Notes: generated by a model not told the origin, from the sequence alone. 64,000 bases of DNA from Liolophura sinensis (GCF_032854445.1 NC_088295.1:52125249-52189248); one strand, 5' to 3'. Shown: positions 1 to 11,096, numbered from the stretch's first letter. Numbers and translations: made by a program.

Positions 1-146
1 GGAAGGTCTTCCAGCAACCTGCGGATGGTCGTAGGTTTCCCCCGGGCTTTGCACGGTTTCCTCACACCATAATGCTGGCCACCGTCGTATAAGTGAAATA
101 TTCTTTAGTACGGCGTAATACACCAATCAAATAAATAAATAAATAA
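1..146 (+). mobile_element. SINE1 copy, cut by the window edge
   Basis: The 3' body of the window's commonest SINE. The order is: GGAAGGTCT, a conserved 'cctgcggatggtcgt' block, 'cataatgctggcc', 'aagtgaaatattctt', 'caccaatcaaataaat', then an (AAAT)n tail. Its 5' part lies outside the window. At least fifteen other copies of the same layout occur in the window, which defines the family. Confidence 0.9.
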
Positions 147-1014
147 TTCTGAAGGAAGACAAATAGCTTTCAACAATTGCGCAATCAGCTGAATGATGTA
201 GTATTACCATCATGAGAAACATGTAAGTATCCTCAATTGAGGATGGCTCACATAAAGTCACACCTTGTTATTGCTTTATCATTCACAAAAGGAGTGAAAC
301 GTTGAAATCGTTCCTATTCTCACTGCTTGTGAGGGCTTGGTGACAATAAGTGGTGGTAGACAATGCTCATGCGGCCATTTACTAAAGACTGAAGACTATT
401 AGCCTTCCACCATTATGGTGTGCATATGTGTGTGTCACATGTGGGAAAACTTGCCAGTACCTTGTGAAAGGTTGGTGGTTTGCCACAGACACTTCAGTCT
501 CCTCTGGAAGGTAACCCAACCAACTCTTATCAAAATATTTATAAGGCTTTTCTTTTTGCTTTTCTCCAAACGTTAACATCCTTAAAATCTCTATCTACCT
601 GCCAAACTACCCTATTTCACAAACCCTCGACCCCAATTACTTTCTTAAGGATGGTCTCAAGTGAGTAAAAAATTCTAGAGTATAGCATTAAAAATCAAAT
701 AAATCAATTAAAAAATAAGGCATCTGGTGACAAAGTCTTGAAGTTTGCAATTTCAGTAACAGAACATCTAGGACAGATGTGTCCTTAAGGTTCACAGGTA
801 TGCAAAACTCACCACCTGCAAATTCAGAACATAGTTGTGCACAGAATACCAATTAAGTCATTACCTTTGTAACTCATTGTAATTAGCAGGCATGGAAGAC
901 ATCATCGATGAAACATGTTGGTGTCATTGTGGTTTAATTAGATGTATGCGAAAACTTGAGCTTAATATACAGTTTATGTGCCTTGGCATGTAGTACTTTT
1001 TGAGATTCCACCCT
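147..1014. other. no gene seen
   Basis: AT-rich single-copy sequence. Short open frames at 382-668 overlap on both strands and lack splice or codon signals. I see no repeat or RNA gene here. Confidence 0.5.
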
Positions 1015-1023
1015 TAACATATA

Positions 1024-1164
1024 TATGCGTGGGAAGGTCTGTCAGCGACCTGCGGATGGTCGTGGGTTTCCCACGCGCTGTGCCAGGTTTCCACCCATCA
1101 TAATGTCGTATAAGTGAAATATTCTTGAGTACGGCGTAAAAAACCAATCAAATTAATAAATAAA
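1024..1164 (+). mobile_element. SINE1, 5'-truncated, with TSD
   Basis: SINE1 body beginning at 'gcgtgggaaggtc' and ending in an AAAT-rich tail. It lacks the tRNA-like head. A 9-bp direct repeat 'taacatata' (1015-1023 and 1165-1173) flanks it as a TSD, which supports a target-primed retroposition event with 5' truncation. Confidence 0.85.
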
Positions 1165-1173
1165 TAACATATA

Positions 1174-1652
1174 CATGTACCTTAACATTGATTCTTGACA
1201 TTTTCAGTAATTAACACACACAGTCATCAATGGATTACATTTATCTGCCTGCGGTCAATGCAGCTTTATGTGTACAAAATAGCACACTTAACATTCACCT
1301 TAACATTGGATAGATAGGGAAAATGAAAATTTATAAATTTACAATTTATAGAGCATAAAACATGTACTAAACATTAATGAAAATACACTTTAAATGCACT
1401 ATCCTACAAATGTTAGAAAACGGTACTTCAAGATTAGATTAGTTTACATGTAGTGCTATTATAGTAGTATTCCTTTCATTTGCATTAACGGTAATTGAAT
1501 GTAAATGTAAGCTCCTAATGTACCATACATGTATTTCATACAGGAAAGCTAAAAAGCAGCAAAAACGTTGAGAGTGACAGTAAAATTTGAGAAATTTATG
1601 GTAAAACGTACGAAATATAGGAATTTTTCAGCAAATACGGTTAATTCGCCTT
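1174..1652. other. no gene seen
   Basis: AT-rich DNA without convincing open frames or repeats. Confidence 0.5.
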
Positions 1653-1784
1653 CGACCTAAAATATAAACTCTTCCACATCGATCTGATGTAAAACTACCG
1701 TTAGACTACCCTGACGCGACCTAAAATATACACTCTTCCACATCGATTTGATGTAAAACTACCGTTAGACTACCCTGACGCGAA
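1653..1784. repeat. 64-bp tandem duplication (2 copies)
   Basis: Two adjacent copies start at 1653 and 1717 with 'cgacctaaaatata' and end in 'ctaccctgacg'. They differ at only a few positions, so the duplication is fairly recent. No coding content. Confidence 0.9.
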
Positions 1785-2441
1785 CATTATTTCTTAAATA
1801 TCGAATGATCTGAAAAATATTGGAAAATATAGAAACAGCCTGAGGCCTGTAATATGCAAATGTATATCTCCTGTATTAAGGTTGAACCTAAAGATGCAAA
1901 TCTGGGCTATTAATTACATTAATCATTGACATTTTGATTGCAATGCACCTTTGCATGATACTTTGTATGACCTATTCATTGTTACGTGTATACAACACTC
2001 GTTAAATGTTACACGTTAGAAGTAGGGTAAAACATTCGACTGCAAGGCTGACGGAATGATTATTTAATGCAGTTCCATTAAAAGTGATATACCTATATGT
2101 AAATAAAAATGGTAAACTTCATTTCAATAAATATTTCTATTTTGTAATGATCAGGAGAATAATTACAACACAGGGATTCATATAGTAGGGCTACACATCA
2201 TAAAAATGTTGTAACCTTCCTTCATCTGTTATAATCTCTCCATTAACATGAACGTTAACAAGAAGTTGTTATGCAGACTGAACTGTTACACACTGTTAAC
2301 AGTTGAACTGTTAAGAAATTTTTCACAGATGAAAATAAACAGGAACTAAAGCTGTTAGGAAAAAGCTTAAAGTTTTTCTTCCGATAGAGTTATTATGACT
2401 TCCATCAGTTGTGATCAATTTTATCTTACAGTATTAGATGC
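1785..2441. other. no gene seen
   Basis: AT-rich sequence. A local cluster of 'gttaac' words (about 2245-2310) gives weak self-complementarity. Nothing else is recognisable. Confidence 0.5.
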
Positions 2442-2599
2442 AGGAAGGTCTTCCAGCTACCTGCGGATGGTCATGGGTTTCCCGGTTTCCTCCCACTATA
2501 ATGCTGGCCGCCGTTGTACAAGTGAAATATTCTTGACTACGGCGTAAAACACCACTCAAGTAAATAAATAAATAAATAAATAAAAAATAAATAAATAAA
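2442..2599 (+). mobile_element. SINE1, 5'-truncated
   Basis: SINE1 body beginning 'aggaaggtcttccag' with a long (AAAT)n tail. Flanking 'agtattaga' and 'agtattgga' look like a slightly diverged TSD. Confidence 0.85.
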
Positions 2600-2626
2600 G
2601 TATTGGAATGACGAATGGTACTATAT

Positions 2627-2800
2627 AGCCCTTTTCACACAGCTGTTTTCAGCTTTACACCTATAACAGTTTTTTTGTCACGTGACCTCAATTTGATCGC
2701 AATTTGCGGCAAAACCATACATCCAGGAAAGAAATAAGACCAGATTCATGATCAGGATGTCAAGCTGTGTCGGGTATATTGCTTACAATATTGTTACATT
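2627..2800. repeat. dispersed family D, partial copy
   Basis: Shares with the copies at 2860, 3560, 15540 and 30600 the ordered words 'ttttcagctttaca', 'gtcacgtgacc', 'aatttgcggcaaaa' and 'attcatgatcagg'. The family is unclassified. It has no coding capacity or tRNA-like head. Confidence 0.7.
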
Positions 2801-2859
2801 CAAACAAGACATAAATGTATTTAAAATGCATTATATAACCAAGGGAAGGTCTAAGTGCC

Positions 2860-3370
2860 AAATATAGTAAATCGGGCTTGGGGTAATTTTTAAGCACTGC
2901 AACTCCCGCATTTATTAAGACACTTCAAAGATTTTCCGCATACGTTCAGTAAACATATAGCCCTTTGAACTCCGTAATTTTCAGCTTTACAGCTATGGTG
3001 GTTTTGTGTCATGTGACCTCCAAATATGGGGGGAAATTGCACTTTAATCAGACTTTAATCGTAATTCTTGACAAAACTGTGTAACGGAGAAAAGAAAAAA
3101 TATCAGATTCGTGAGCATAACATCAAACTACACCGAGTTGTACACCTATACAGCATACTTAAAATATTTAAATTCAGAAAATTTTAATCACGTGACAAAT
3201 TCGGTAACCTGGGATCGAACTCTGAGTTGAATGCCTGACTTGAGCGCGATCTGCCTAATGTAATTAAGTCAATTTGTGGAAAATTTTGCCAGCATCTCCT
3301 TTACTACCTACTCTATTATGTATTTGTACAAGTTCAGAAGGCAGTCGCAATTTTCACTTGAAATTTCCAT
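2860..3370. repeat. dispersed family D, long copy
   Basis: About 500 bp that aligns by eye with 30600-31075. Shared landmarks in order are 'gccaaatatagtaaatcg', 'ttttcagctttacagct', 'catgtgacct', 'aaatatgg', 'ccactctattat'-like and 'cagtcgcaattttcactt'. The CAGCT-ttac-AGCTG core is a small inverted repeat. It may be a non-autonomous transposon, but ends were not resolved. Confidence 0.7.
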
Positions 3371-3499
3371 AAACAATTTGCCTTACACTTATATCTTTCA
3401 TACAAGAGCATAAGTTATTGGTCGAAAATCAGTACATAACCAGACACCCGGCTTTGCATCTTGACTTTACACCGTTTATCGCTTAGGCAGTTGGCCGGT

Positions 3500-3870
3500 C
3501 ATTTGGTATGCAGTGGAACATGGGGACCAATCGCAATTGCAGTGCAAATCATAAATATGCAAATGTGCCAAATATGGTACATCTGCCTTTGGACATTATT
3601 CAAAAGCGTGCATGTCCTGTGTTTCGTGACACAGGTCAACGATTTTCACCATACATACAGTACACATATAGTAATAGTTTTCTGCAACATAACGTGCAAA
3701 AATGAGGGAAATTGCGCTTTTTCGCCTTGTGATCGCAACTTGCGACAAAAATATACACCGCAGGACAAAAATAAAACCGGAACCGGATTCGTGATCAGGG
3801 CATCAAACTATGTCAGGTAAGATGTTAAGAATCTTCAAATTCAAATTTTTCGTTTTCACAAGACGTCACG
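3500..3870. repeat. dispersed family D, third adjacent copy
   Basis: Contains 'gccaaatatggtacatc', 'ggacattattcaaaagcgtgcatgt', 'gattttcaccatacatacag' and 'gattcgtgatcagggcatc', matching the neighbouring copy at 2860 and the distant ones. Open frames of 119 and 65 codons here lie inside the repeat and are not supported as genes. Confidence 0.6.
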
Positions 3871-5050
3871 TCATATGTTTCAGTTAAAACACAATTTGCA
3901 TACACACAGCATGATTTTTCTGTCCAAATAGTCTCCATGGAAAGCTTGATATTTGTGATAAATTTTAAGTCAATCAGAAATTGGGTTTTGGAGAAAATTA
4001 CTGTCAAATGTTTTCACTTCAACCCAAAATGGCCGTCACGTCACGTGACTCAGTTCACCCAACTTTTTACTCGTCAAATTTCATCTCAGGGCCTACCACA
4101 TACCCAAGTTTCATGCATTTCTGCTGGGCCTTTTTAGCTGTAAAAGTTTTTCATGTTTGAAAAATGTGAAAATGGCGATATTGTTTTTTTTGGCATGTGC
4201 TACTTTCGAAGTGCTGACGGCACTTAGGGTTATACAAAATTTGCCTCCTTGTCTTAAAATGACGTTACGCCTTAAGACTGGCGCCATTGGTTAAGGAGAT
4301 ATACCCTCTTCCGGTTTTAGGTTAATCGCTTCCAACTTTGAAAAAAATTGCACGTTTGGATCAGCGTTCAAAATTGAATAACAAAGACTATTTCCCACAC
4401 TTCGTTTCTCACACTGCAGTTGTTTAGAATGGTTATTAGTCTATTACAATAAACCTAGTTTAAGGTTATTTTTCATTGGATAGCCAAAGACTAATTTGCA
4501 TAAAACTCAAAAATCGAATTTTGGAGAAGGTCATGGAGAACAGAGCTGAACCAGTCTTATGTGGTGAAGATTCATGAATTTCTGCATTGAAACATTTTCA
4601 GTAGTTCGTTTTTCATTCCCAGTTCATTACAATGTCATTGTAGAAGAATTTAACACAGAGAGCGGATATGTTTTTCTGATATCTTTTCACCAACAGTGGA
4701 AGTGTAAATGCAATATCATTAATTTTCTTCCATTATTACTAAGTTCCCAACATCTATTACCCATTATATGTTCCTTAAGAATATGAAAAGTCTGTGTTAA
4801 TGGCTTCCATCATATACAGCTGAAGAAGTCACGTTTCATAGTTTGGCCCTTACTTTCCTTTAAATACGAGTCTGCACTGAAGAATTAGGCAATGATGCTA
4901 ACATGTTATTCCAACAATGACATTCAACCATGTTGATTGGTATTCTGCAGATTTCTAATCATGTCTCCCCAACTTAATACAAACATGGATATTTCTACGC
5001 TATGCTTAATATGTTCCATCAATACCTGACCAGCTGTTGGAATTGATCTG
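3871..5050. other. no gene seen
   Basis: AT-rich sequence with short frames only. The first 270 bp may be a continuation of family D. No splice-supported exon was found. Confidence 0.4.
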
Positions 5051-5111
5051 AATTTGCATATAGCCAAACTGTGCCACAGCCAACGGTACGTGTCTTAGCA
5101 AGAATTTAGAT

Positions 5112-5273
5112 GAACTGAAAATATTCATGGATCTCTGTAGAGCAGTCCTAGACAAACATACTCCTTTCTGTGGCAAAGCAGTAAAGCAGTGGTATACAAA
5201 AGTACTGAAACGCCTAAACGATGAAGATATGGCAAGTGTTAGGAAAGTTTCGGATTATATGCGCTACTAATTA
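5112..5273 (+). other. coding-like fragment, unidentified
   Basis: An open frame with protein-like composition runs from a TAG near 5055 to a TAA at about 5273. From 5112 it reads L-D-E-L-K-I-F-M-D-L-C-R and continues through H-T-P-F-C-G-K, K-Q-W-Y-T-K and S-D-Y-M-R-Y before the stop. It is rich in charged and aromatic residues, unlike the surrounding low-complexity frames. It could be a terminal exon (a weak acceptor 'aatttag' precedes it) or a relic of a transposon protein, since a Tc1-like piece lies 0.6 kb downstream. I do not recognise a family. Confidence 0.3.
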
Positions 5274-5869
5274 GTTCAAGATACAGTAAGCTTCAGTGAA
5301 TGACACAGCAGTATACGAACAAAATGTAAATTGCAGCTGTTTGAAACTTGGCATAAATTTTTTTACAGACATTAAATTTTGAGCAAACCTCTCAGCATCT
5401 TATCAAGAACCAATGGATGGTTTTTCCTATAATTTAATATGGTTTTGGAGTGATATTAGTTACATGAAGTTTAAAGAAGACATTAAAAACTTTGGAAGAT
5501 CTTAACGAGTCAAAATATAGATATACATATATATATGATCTAACTTTGATGTATTCCAGGCTGGTGATTCCATACTTGCTTTTGTTTTTTTTCTCCATGT
5601 TTCTAATTTATTGAGATAAACGGTAAATGACCTAAAATTTCACCCTCAAACTCGCTAAGTGTATCCTGTGACTCATTGTGTTGACTGTGGTTCTTGCTGA
5701 CTGGATGCCGCAAGAGAGCATCAGGGGATTATAAGGACAGATCAAGAATGCAATAAACATGCTAACGCTTCACCGAGCAGTCAGTCTATGATCCTACCAA
5801 CAACAGTTCATGTTTTCCTCAGTTTTTACCATTCTGAATTTACTGCATGCACTTCAAAACAGGTGCGCC
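5274..5869. other. no gene seen
   Basis: AT-rich spacer between the two coding-like fragments. I looked for missing transposase sections and found none that I could defend. Confidence 0.4.
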
Positions 5870-6024
5870 TTGATTGTTTATGACAACCATATTGTGATAA
5901 ACAGGAATTTGGGAGAACACTCTCAGCAGATCAAGCGGAACTACCCAGTACCATTATACATGTGGAGTGCCATGTCAAATATCCGTTTAACTGGAGAGCT
6001 CTTCATGTACAAAGTTGTACCTTA
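5870..6024 (+). pseudogene. Tc1/mariner-like transposase fragment
   Basis: An open stretch of about 50 codons contains Y-D-N-H (where Tc1-family enzymes have their first catalytic S-D-E), then N-R-N-L-G-E-H, then Y-P-V-P-L-Y-M-W-S-A-M-S. The last resembles the Tc1/mariner hallmark 'P...VWG.IS..G'. The Glu/His after the first Asp are changed, the second and third acidic residues are missing, and the frame ends in TAG, so this is a dead fragment. The family call rests on motif order only. Confidence 0.4.
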
Positions 6025-6168
6025 GCAGAATTTAGCAAACCACAAATCCATCCTCGCAAACTTGTCCTACCAGCAGCTGATATGTCAAACTGCAATTAAA
6101 GCAACAATTATACACATGCGTTTGCCGCGCTGCGGCTAAAAATTTGTTGGTCATTCTCGTGTAATTTG

Positions 6169-6493
6169 AGTGAGTGAGTGAGTGGGTGCTTGGGGCTTAA
6201 CGTCGTACTCTTACAATTTTTCAGCCATATGACGACGAAGGAATCCTTAGGGTGTATGTAATGTGCCTCCTTGTTGCAAGACGGATTTCCACCGCTCTTA
6301 TCTAGTGATGCTTCACTGAGACGACTTACCGAAGTCAAGTAAGCTGCCCCGCCCGAGCCATTACACTGATACGGGTCAACCAGTTGTTGAACTATCCCCT
6401 TCATGCCGAACGCCAAGCGAGAAAATTACAACTTCCTCTTTTAAAGTCTTAGGTGTGACTCGATTGATCCTGGATCTCCCGCTCCCACAGCGG
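6169..6493 (-). mobile_element. SINE2 with 11-bp TSD, head-truncated
   Basis: Read on the minus strand: a partial tRNA-related region, then conserved blocks complementary to 'aacgccaagcgag', 'gacgacttaccg', 'cctccttgttgca' and 'acgtcgtact', then a CACT-repeat tail (seen as 'gtgagtgagtgag' on +). A perfect 11-bp TSD 'cgtgtaatttg' flanks it (6158-6168 and 6494-6504). The A-box end of the tRNA head is missing. Confidence 0.9.
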
Positions 6494-6606
6494 CGTGTAA
6501 TTTGGAAGTTGTCAACTTATTTCGTATTCATGGACACTTAGTGTAAAAATGACTATAAATTCTGATAGCTAAAAGACTGCTGATTTGAAAAATACTTTAC
6601 AGATTA

Positions 6607-6650
6607 AAGATTTATTTATTTCCTTGATTGGTGTTTTATGCTTTAATGAA
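6607..6650 (-). mobile_element. SINE1 tail fragment
   Basis: 'atttatttatttccttgattggtgttttatgc' is the complement of the SINE1 tail and terminal box. The rest is absent. Confidence 0.6.
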
Positions 6651-6997
6651 GTAAAGAGTGAAGAGTAAAATGTAAAAAATCAGTTGCTTTTATAAATTAT
6701 TTCATTCGCCACTTTTCCACATTTTAAAAATTTTCTGTCCACCAGCACATTTTTAATCTATGTATTTATCACACATTTTTTGACTGATAATTTAAGGATA
6801 AAAGCATGAAAGAATTTTCATATTCTTTAACTTACATACTTACAACTAAAAAAAAATCAAAGATTCTTCCAACAAAAAATCTATGAAATTTACAACAGCT
6901 CAACTGATGAAGCCCCAACAGTAGAGTAAACAGAGCAACACAACGAGTGGTGTTTTTATTTTATAATAAAGACACAATAATGTTTGTAAAGCTATCT

Positions 6998-7081
6998 ATT
7001 TATTTACTTGACTGGTGTTTAAAAACCTGAATTTTTTTTTACTTATATGCTGATGGTCAAGTTTATGGGTGGAGGAAACCT
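6998..7081 (-). mobile_element. decayed SINE1 fragment
   Basis: 'tttatttacttgactggtgtt' followed by a remnant of 'cttatat..' and 'gggtggaggaaacc', in the order expected for SINE1 on the minus strand but heavily mutated. It is older than its neighbours. Confidence 0.6.
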
Positions 7082-7208
7082 TTACAAATATTTATTACAG
7101 TATAATAACAAACAATATAGCAGCAATTAATATGACACATTTTCTAAATATGGTACTTTATTAACAGTAATGCATCAGGTCAATAAGCTAAGACAGCAAC
7201 GTTAATTA

Positions 7209-7474
7209 TTTATTTATTTATTTGATTGGTGTTTTACGCCTTACTCAAGAATATTTCACTTATATGACAGCAGTCAGCATTATGGTCGGAGGAAATTGGG
7301 CAGAGCTCGGGGGAATCCCACGACAATCCGCATGTTGCTGCAGACCTTCCCATTTACGGCTGGAGAGGAAGCCAGCTTGAGCTGGACTGAAACTCACAGC
7401 GACCGCATTGGTGAGAGAGACTCCTGGGTCATCACGCTGCGCTAGTGCGCTAACCACCTGAGCCATGGAGCCCT
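7209..7474 (-). mobile_element. near full-length SINE1 with 13-bp TSD
   Basis: One of the most complete SINE1 copies. On the minus strand it starts with a tRNA-like head carrying an A-box-like 'tggctcaggtggttagcgc' and a B-box-like 'gtgagtttcagtccagc', followed by the central body and an (AAAT)n tail. The perfect 13-bp TSD is 'gcaacgttaatta' (7196-7208 and 7475-7487). The head implies RNA polymerase III transcription of the source element. Confidence 0.92.
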
Positions 7475-7487
7475 GCAACGTTAATTA

Positions 7488-7931
7488 AACAAAGATAATC
7501 TTTGGTGGAGATGTCCACATTATTGTAACAAGTAAAAGTGGATATAGTCCATACAATACACTCAAAACCCCTGCTGCTCTTCCTCCACACTCAGGACAAG
7601 ACCTTGTGGCAGAATTCCCACTGCATTACATACATTTTCTTCAAATTTCTTGGTTAATGCGCCAACACAGCTTACATGTAATAGGTGTATTGACAGCGAA
7701 AATGATACTACTGTAATTCTTCAACCCTTTCACATGTTTGCAAGGTTTTATTCAAGCATATTCTGAAAGCATTCTTCTGCGTGGACTGATAAAATCATAT
7801 TTTTTGTGAAGCCCTGAAATTGGCCAATCCAGCCAAAATCAAATTAAAAATGTGCATAAACTGCACAGAAAGTTGGTTTTTCATACATGCACAGGTTAAG
7901 AACTTAGGGTAAACTAAAATTATTCAGAACA
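7488..7931. other. no gene seen
   Basis: Spacer between SINEs. No gene-like signal. Confidence 0.5.
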
Positions 7932-7942
7932 GAATGCATTTC

Positions 7943-8310
7943 TAGTGAGTGAGTGACTGTTTGGGGTTTTAACGTCGTACTCAACAATTTTTCAGTCATA
8001 TGAGGACGAAGGAATCATTAGGGTGCATGTACGTGTAATGTGCCTCCTTGTTGCAGGACGGATTTCCACCGCTCTTTTATTTAGTGCTGCTTCAGTGAGA
8101 CGACTTACTGAAGGCAAGTAAGCCGCTCCGCCCGAGCCTTTATACTGATACAGGTCAACCAGTTGTTGCACTATCCCCTTCATGCTGAACGCCAAGCGAG
8201 GAAGTTATAACTTTCTCTTTTAAAGTCTTAGGTGTGACTCGATCAAGGACTGATCCTGGATCTACCAGTCCCGAAGCGGACCCTCTACCAGCTGTGCTAT
8301 CCGGGCCGGT
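7943..8310 (-). mobile_element. full-length SINE2 with 11-bp TSD
   Basis: The reference SINE2 of this window. On the minus strand it reads 'ccggcccggatagcacagctgg' (A-box region), a B-box-like 'ggatcagtcc' segment, the SINE2 body, and the CACT-repeat tail. The TSD 'gaatgcatttc' (7932-7942 and 8311-8321) is perfect. Length is about 368 bp. Confidence 0.93.
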
Positions 8311-8418
8311 GAATGCATTTCCAATTGCCACTATTATGGCTAGAACATTATGTAGTACATGTAAATTTGGAGTAAGTGTGTGCGTGCGTGGGGTTTAACT
8401 TCGTACCTAACAATTTTT

Positions 8419-8686
8419 ATTTATTTATTTATTTATTTGATAGGTGTTTAACGCTGTACTCAAGAATATTTCACTTATGCGACGTCAGCCAGCATTATCA
8501 TCAGAGGAAACCGGGCAGAGCCCTGCGGAACCCACGACCATTCGCAGGTTGCTGTTAAACTTTATCACATACGGCCGGCGAGGAAGCCAGCATGAGCTGG
8601 ACTTGAACTCACAGTGACCGCATTGGTGAGAGGCTCCTGTGTCATAATGCTACGCTAGCGCGCTAACCAACTGAGCCACGGAGGCT
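8419..8686 (-). mobile_element. SINE1 inserted in SINE2, 13-bp TSD
   Basis: Essentially complete SINE1 including the tRNA-like head ('gaggctcagttggcc'-type, seen reversed as 'gctaaccaactgagccacgg'). The interrupted SINE2 word 'cctaacaattttt' is present on both sides (8406-8418 and 8687-8699) as a perfect TSD. Confidence 0.93.
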
Positions 8687-8738
8687 CCTAACAATTTTTT
8701 TGGTCATATGACAACGAAGGAGTCTTTAAAGTGCATGT

Positions 8739-8964
8739 GTAATGACCCAGAAGCCTCTCACCAATGCGGTCGCTGTGAGTTCAAGTCCAGCTCATGCTGG
8801 CTTCCTCTCCGGCTGTAAGTGGGAAGGTCTGCCAGCAACCTGCGGATGGTCGTGGGTTTCCCCTGGGCTCTGCCCGGTTTCCTCCCACCATAATGCTGGC
8901 CGCCGTCGTATAAGTGAAATATTCTTGAGTACGGCGTAAAACACCAATCAAATAAACAAATAAA
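8739..8964 (+). mobile_element. second SINE1 in the same SINE2, 14-bp TSD
   Basis: SINE1 in the opposite orientation, lacking the first ~40 bases of the tRNA head (it begins at 'gtaatgacccagaag') but keeping the B-box-like 'gtgagttcaagtccagc', body and tail. The TSD 'tttaaagtgcatgt' (8725-8738 and 8965-8978) is a duplicated SINE2 word. Confidence 0.92.
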
Positions 8965-9131
8965 TTTAAAGTGCATGTAATGTGCCTCCATGTTTCAGGA
9001 CCGATTTCCATCGATCCTTTATCCAGTGCTGCTTCACTAAGACGACTTACCGGATGCAAGTAAGCCGCCCCACAAGTCATTATACTGATACCCAGTGCTT
9101 TCCCTGGTGCTCGCCATTGTCGCAAATACAG

Positions 9132-9618
9132 AGTGAGTGAGTGCATGGGGTTTAACATTGCACTTAACAATTTTTCAGTCACATGATGACAATGTAATCC
9201 TTAGAGTGCATCCTTTGCTGCAGGTTGGATTTCCACCACTCTTTTAGCTAGTGCTGCTTCACTGAGATGACTTACCGAAGGCAAATAAGATGGAACTATA
9301 GATGGAGACCAACAAGAGTCATATGGATACTGCTCTCAGTCAATCATTTGATGATTACAAAGATTAAGTCAAGGCCGCTAAGAAAGTATGGCTAAAGAAA
9401 AATAGTATTGGCTACAAAATCTAATGAGCGGTTAAAAAAAATACTGACCCCCAAGGAAGCCCAAGAAAACCAGTCGTTACACTTTCCCTTAATGCTAAAT
9501 GCCAAATGAGGAAGCTACAACTTCCTCTTTCAAGGCCTTATGTGTGACCCTACCCAAGATTGAATCTGGATCTAACGCCCTGAAGCTGACACTTTACGAA
9601 CTGAGCCACTGGGGCCGG
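9132..9618 (-). mobile_element. SINE2 interrupted by ~185 bp of foreign sequence
   Basis: The SINE2 tail and middle (9132-9290: 'gtgagtgagtgcatggggttt' to 'accgaaggcaaataaga') and the SINE2 head (9476-9618, ending 'gaactgagccactggggccgg') are separated by 9291-9475. That segment replaces the usual CG-rich centre. Confidence 0.85.
9291..9475 (+). other. coding-like insert inside SINE2
   Basis: The insert reads M-E-T-N-K-S-H-M-D-T-A-L-S-Q and S-F-D-D-Y-K-D before a stop, then further charged protein-like stretches (for example E-R-L-K-K-I-L-T-P-K-E-A-Q) in shifted frames. No TSD or transposon ends were found. It may be a captured or retrocopied coding scrap, but the source is unknown. Confidence 0.3.
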
Positions 9619-11096
9619 TGTTTAAATTTGAAGGCATTTCATTAAACACTGACTCAGAGTACATGATGTACAACCTACATGTGTACTGGACAGCATTCCT
9701 TGTTGGTGTACCAATGTCCAGAGCTCACTGCAGCTTGCCAAGTTAATACATGCATTGCAGGAAAACATCTGCAACATAAAAGTAAATTATTATTGCTCCC
9801 AAAATACTTCAAGCTAGTTCATGGTGAGAAATGACCTCCATCGTGTTTCAGACTCAAACTACGTATCGGCTTTGAAACATAAACTGTTGACAACAAAATC
9901 CAATGATTTGGAGTACCCTTACATTTGAAGGAAAAAAACAAAAAAGGCAAAAACCCAAGAATTAACTCCAAAGAAAAATTACTGCTGTAAGAAATTTTTT
10001 CGAACAGCCAACATGTACCTTAGTGGAAGTTCGAACTCAAAACATGACGGGCATTGGTTCGACTTGTTCGTGTCAGAAACGGCTAGATTACTGTTCACAC
10101 ATAGTTTAGCAATGCTGGTTTCGACATATGTACACTTTGGATGACTTAGGGAATCCGTGTATAATAAATATAAGGATGGGGTCTACCTTTGTGAAGGTCG
10201 GTGAAATTTTCTGTGTGGGACAGATAGGCAGTTACCTCTACTACGGCTCTACGTAGCAACAGCCCTCTATACAACCTAGCTAGTTCAATTAAATTAAACA
10301 ATAAAATTTACCCTAAATGACTAAAATTTCACCCTCAAAATGCATATTTTGAGGCAAATAAATGTCACAAAATACTATTTATGGTATTGAAACTTACAAT
10401 TTTCCAGTACAATATTATCTTGTGTTCCATGCATGAATCAGAATGAGGAAAAAGTGTTAGTAAGTAAGTCATGGACGAAATTTAAGGTAAACATTGAACT
10501 AAAAAATCCAGTGGGTCTTTAAATGCACTTGTATGGATTATGGAGAAAAATTCAATCACACATTTCAGACTAGTTACACACAGAAAATCTGATCAAGTGT
10601 TGACTTTTCCCTCTTCGAAATCGCAGTGTGAACTCATAATTCACTGGGTGCATCCAAAATCCTGATTGTATATCTAAGGCCGGGAAAACGAGGATAACAA
10701 GACAGTTAAGTAGACAATAGCAGCAAGATCTGACTGAAACTTTTGAAGCTGACTTTTCTTACTCGACTGACAGGGCAAACTATTCTTTCCATTCTACCTC
10801 CATTATGATTGATGAAACCAATCTTATCATTTATCATTTACTTTTCAGACTGGCTGTGTGGTCTTGCTGTTTATGGGTTGATTTCCATATATTTTGGCCC
10901 ACAGTTCCGAAATTTTAGTACACTTCACTCCCCATGACTGTACAAAGTTATTTTGATGAGCAAGGATTTCAATAACATTTTTGGGAATGGATACTTGCAG
11001 AAGTGGTGATAAGGTCCTATTCTCACACATTGTCCTCTGTTTATCTATGTATCCATCTGATATCCATTAAGATATCAGTTGGAGTGCCACCCTGAA
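9619..11096. other. no gene seen
   Basis: About 1.5 kb of AT-rich DNA without repeats I recognise. A 61-codon minus frame at 10845-11030 lacks support. Confidence 0.5.

Larger units (their letters stand above)
8365..9094 (-). mobile_element. SINE2 host copy split by two SINE1 insertions
   Basis: Three SINE2 pieces (8365-8418, 8700-8738, 8979-9094) join into a contiguous SINE2 tail-to-middle region once two later SINE1 insertions are removed. The tRNA-head end beyond 'tatactgata' is missing. The nesting gives a relative age: SINE2 here is older than both SINE1 copies. Confidence 0.9.

Noticed and set aside
3461-3820. 119-codon + frame
   Set aside because: It lies within family D, overlaps another frame, and shows no protein-like composition.
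8742-9182. Open frames of 65-133 codons on both strands
   Set aside because: They translate SINE1 and SINE2 sequence. The same peptides recur at every young SINE1 copy (for example 39123-39420).
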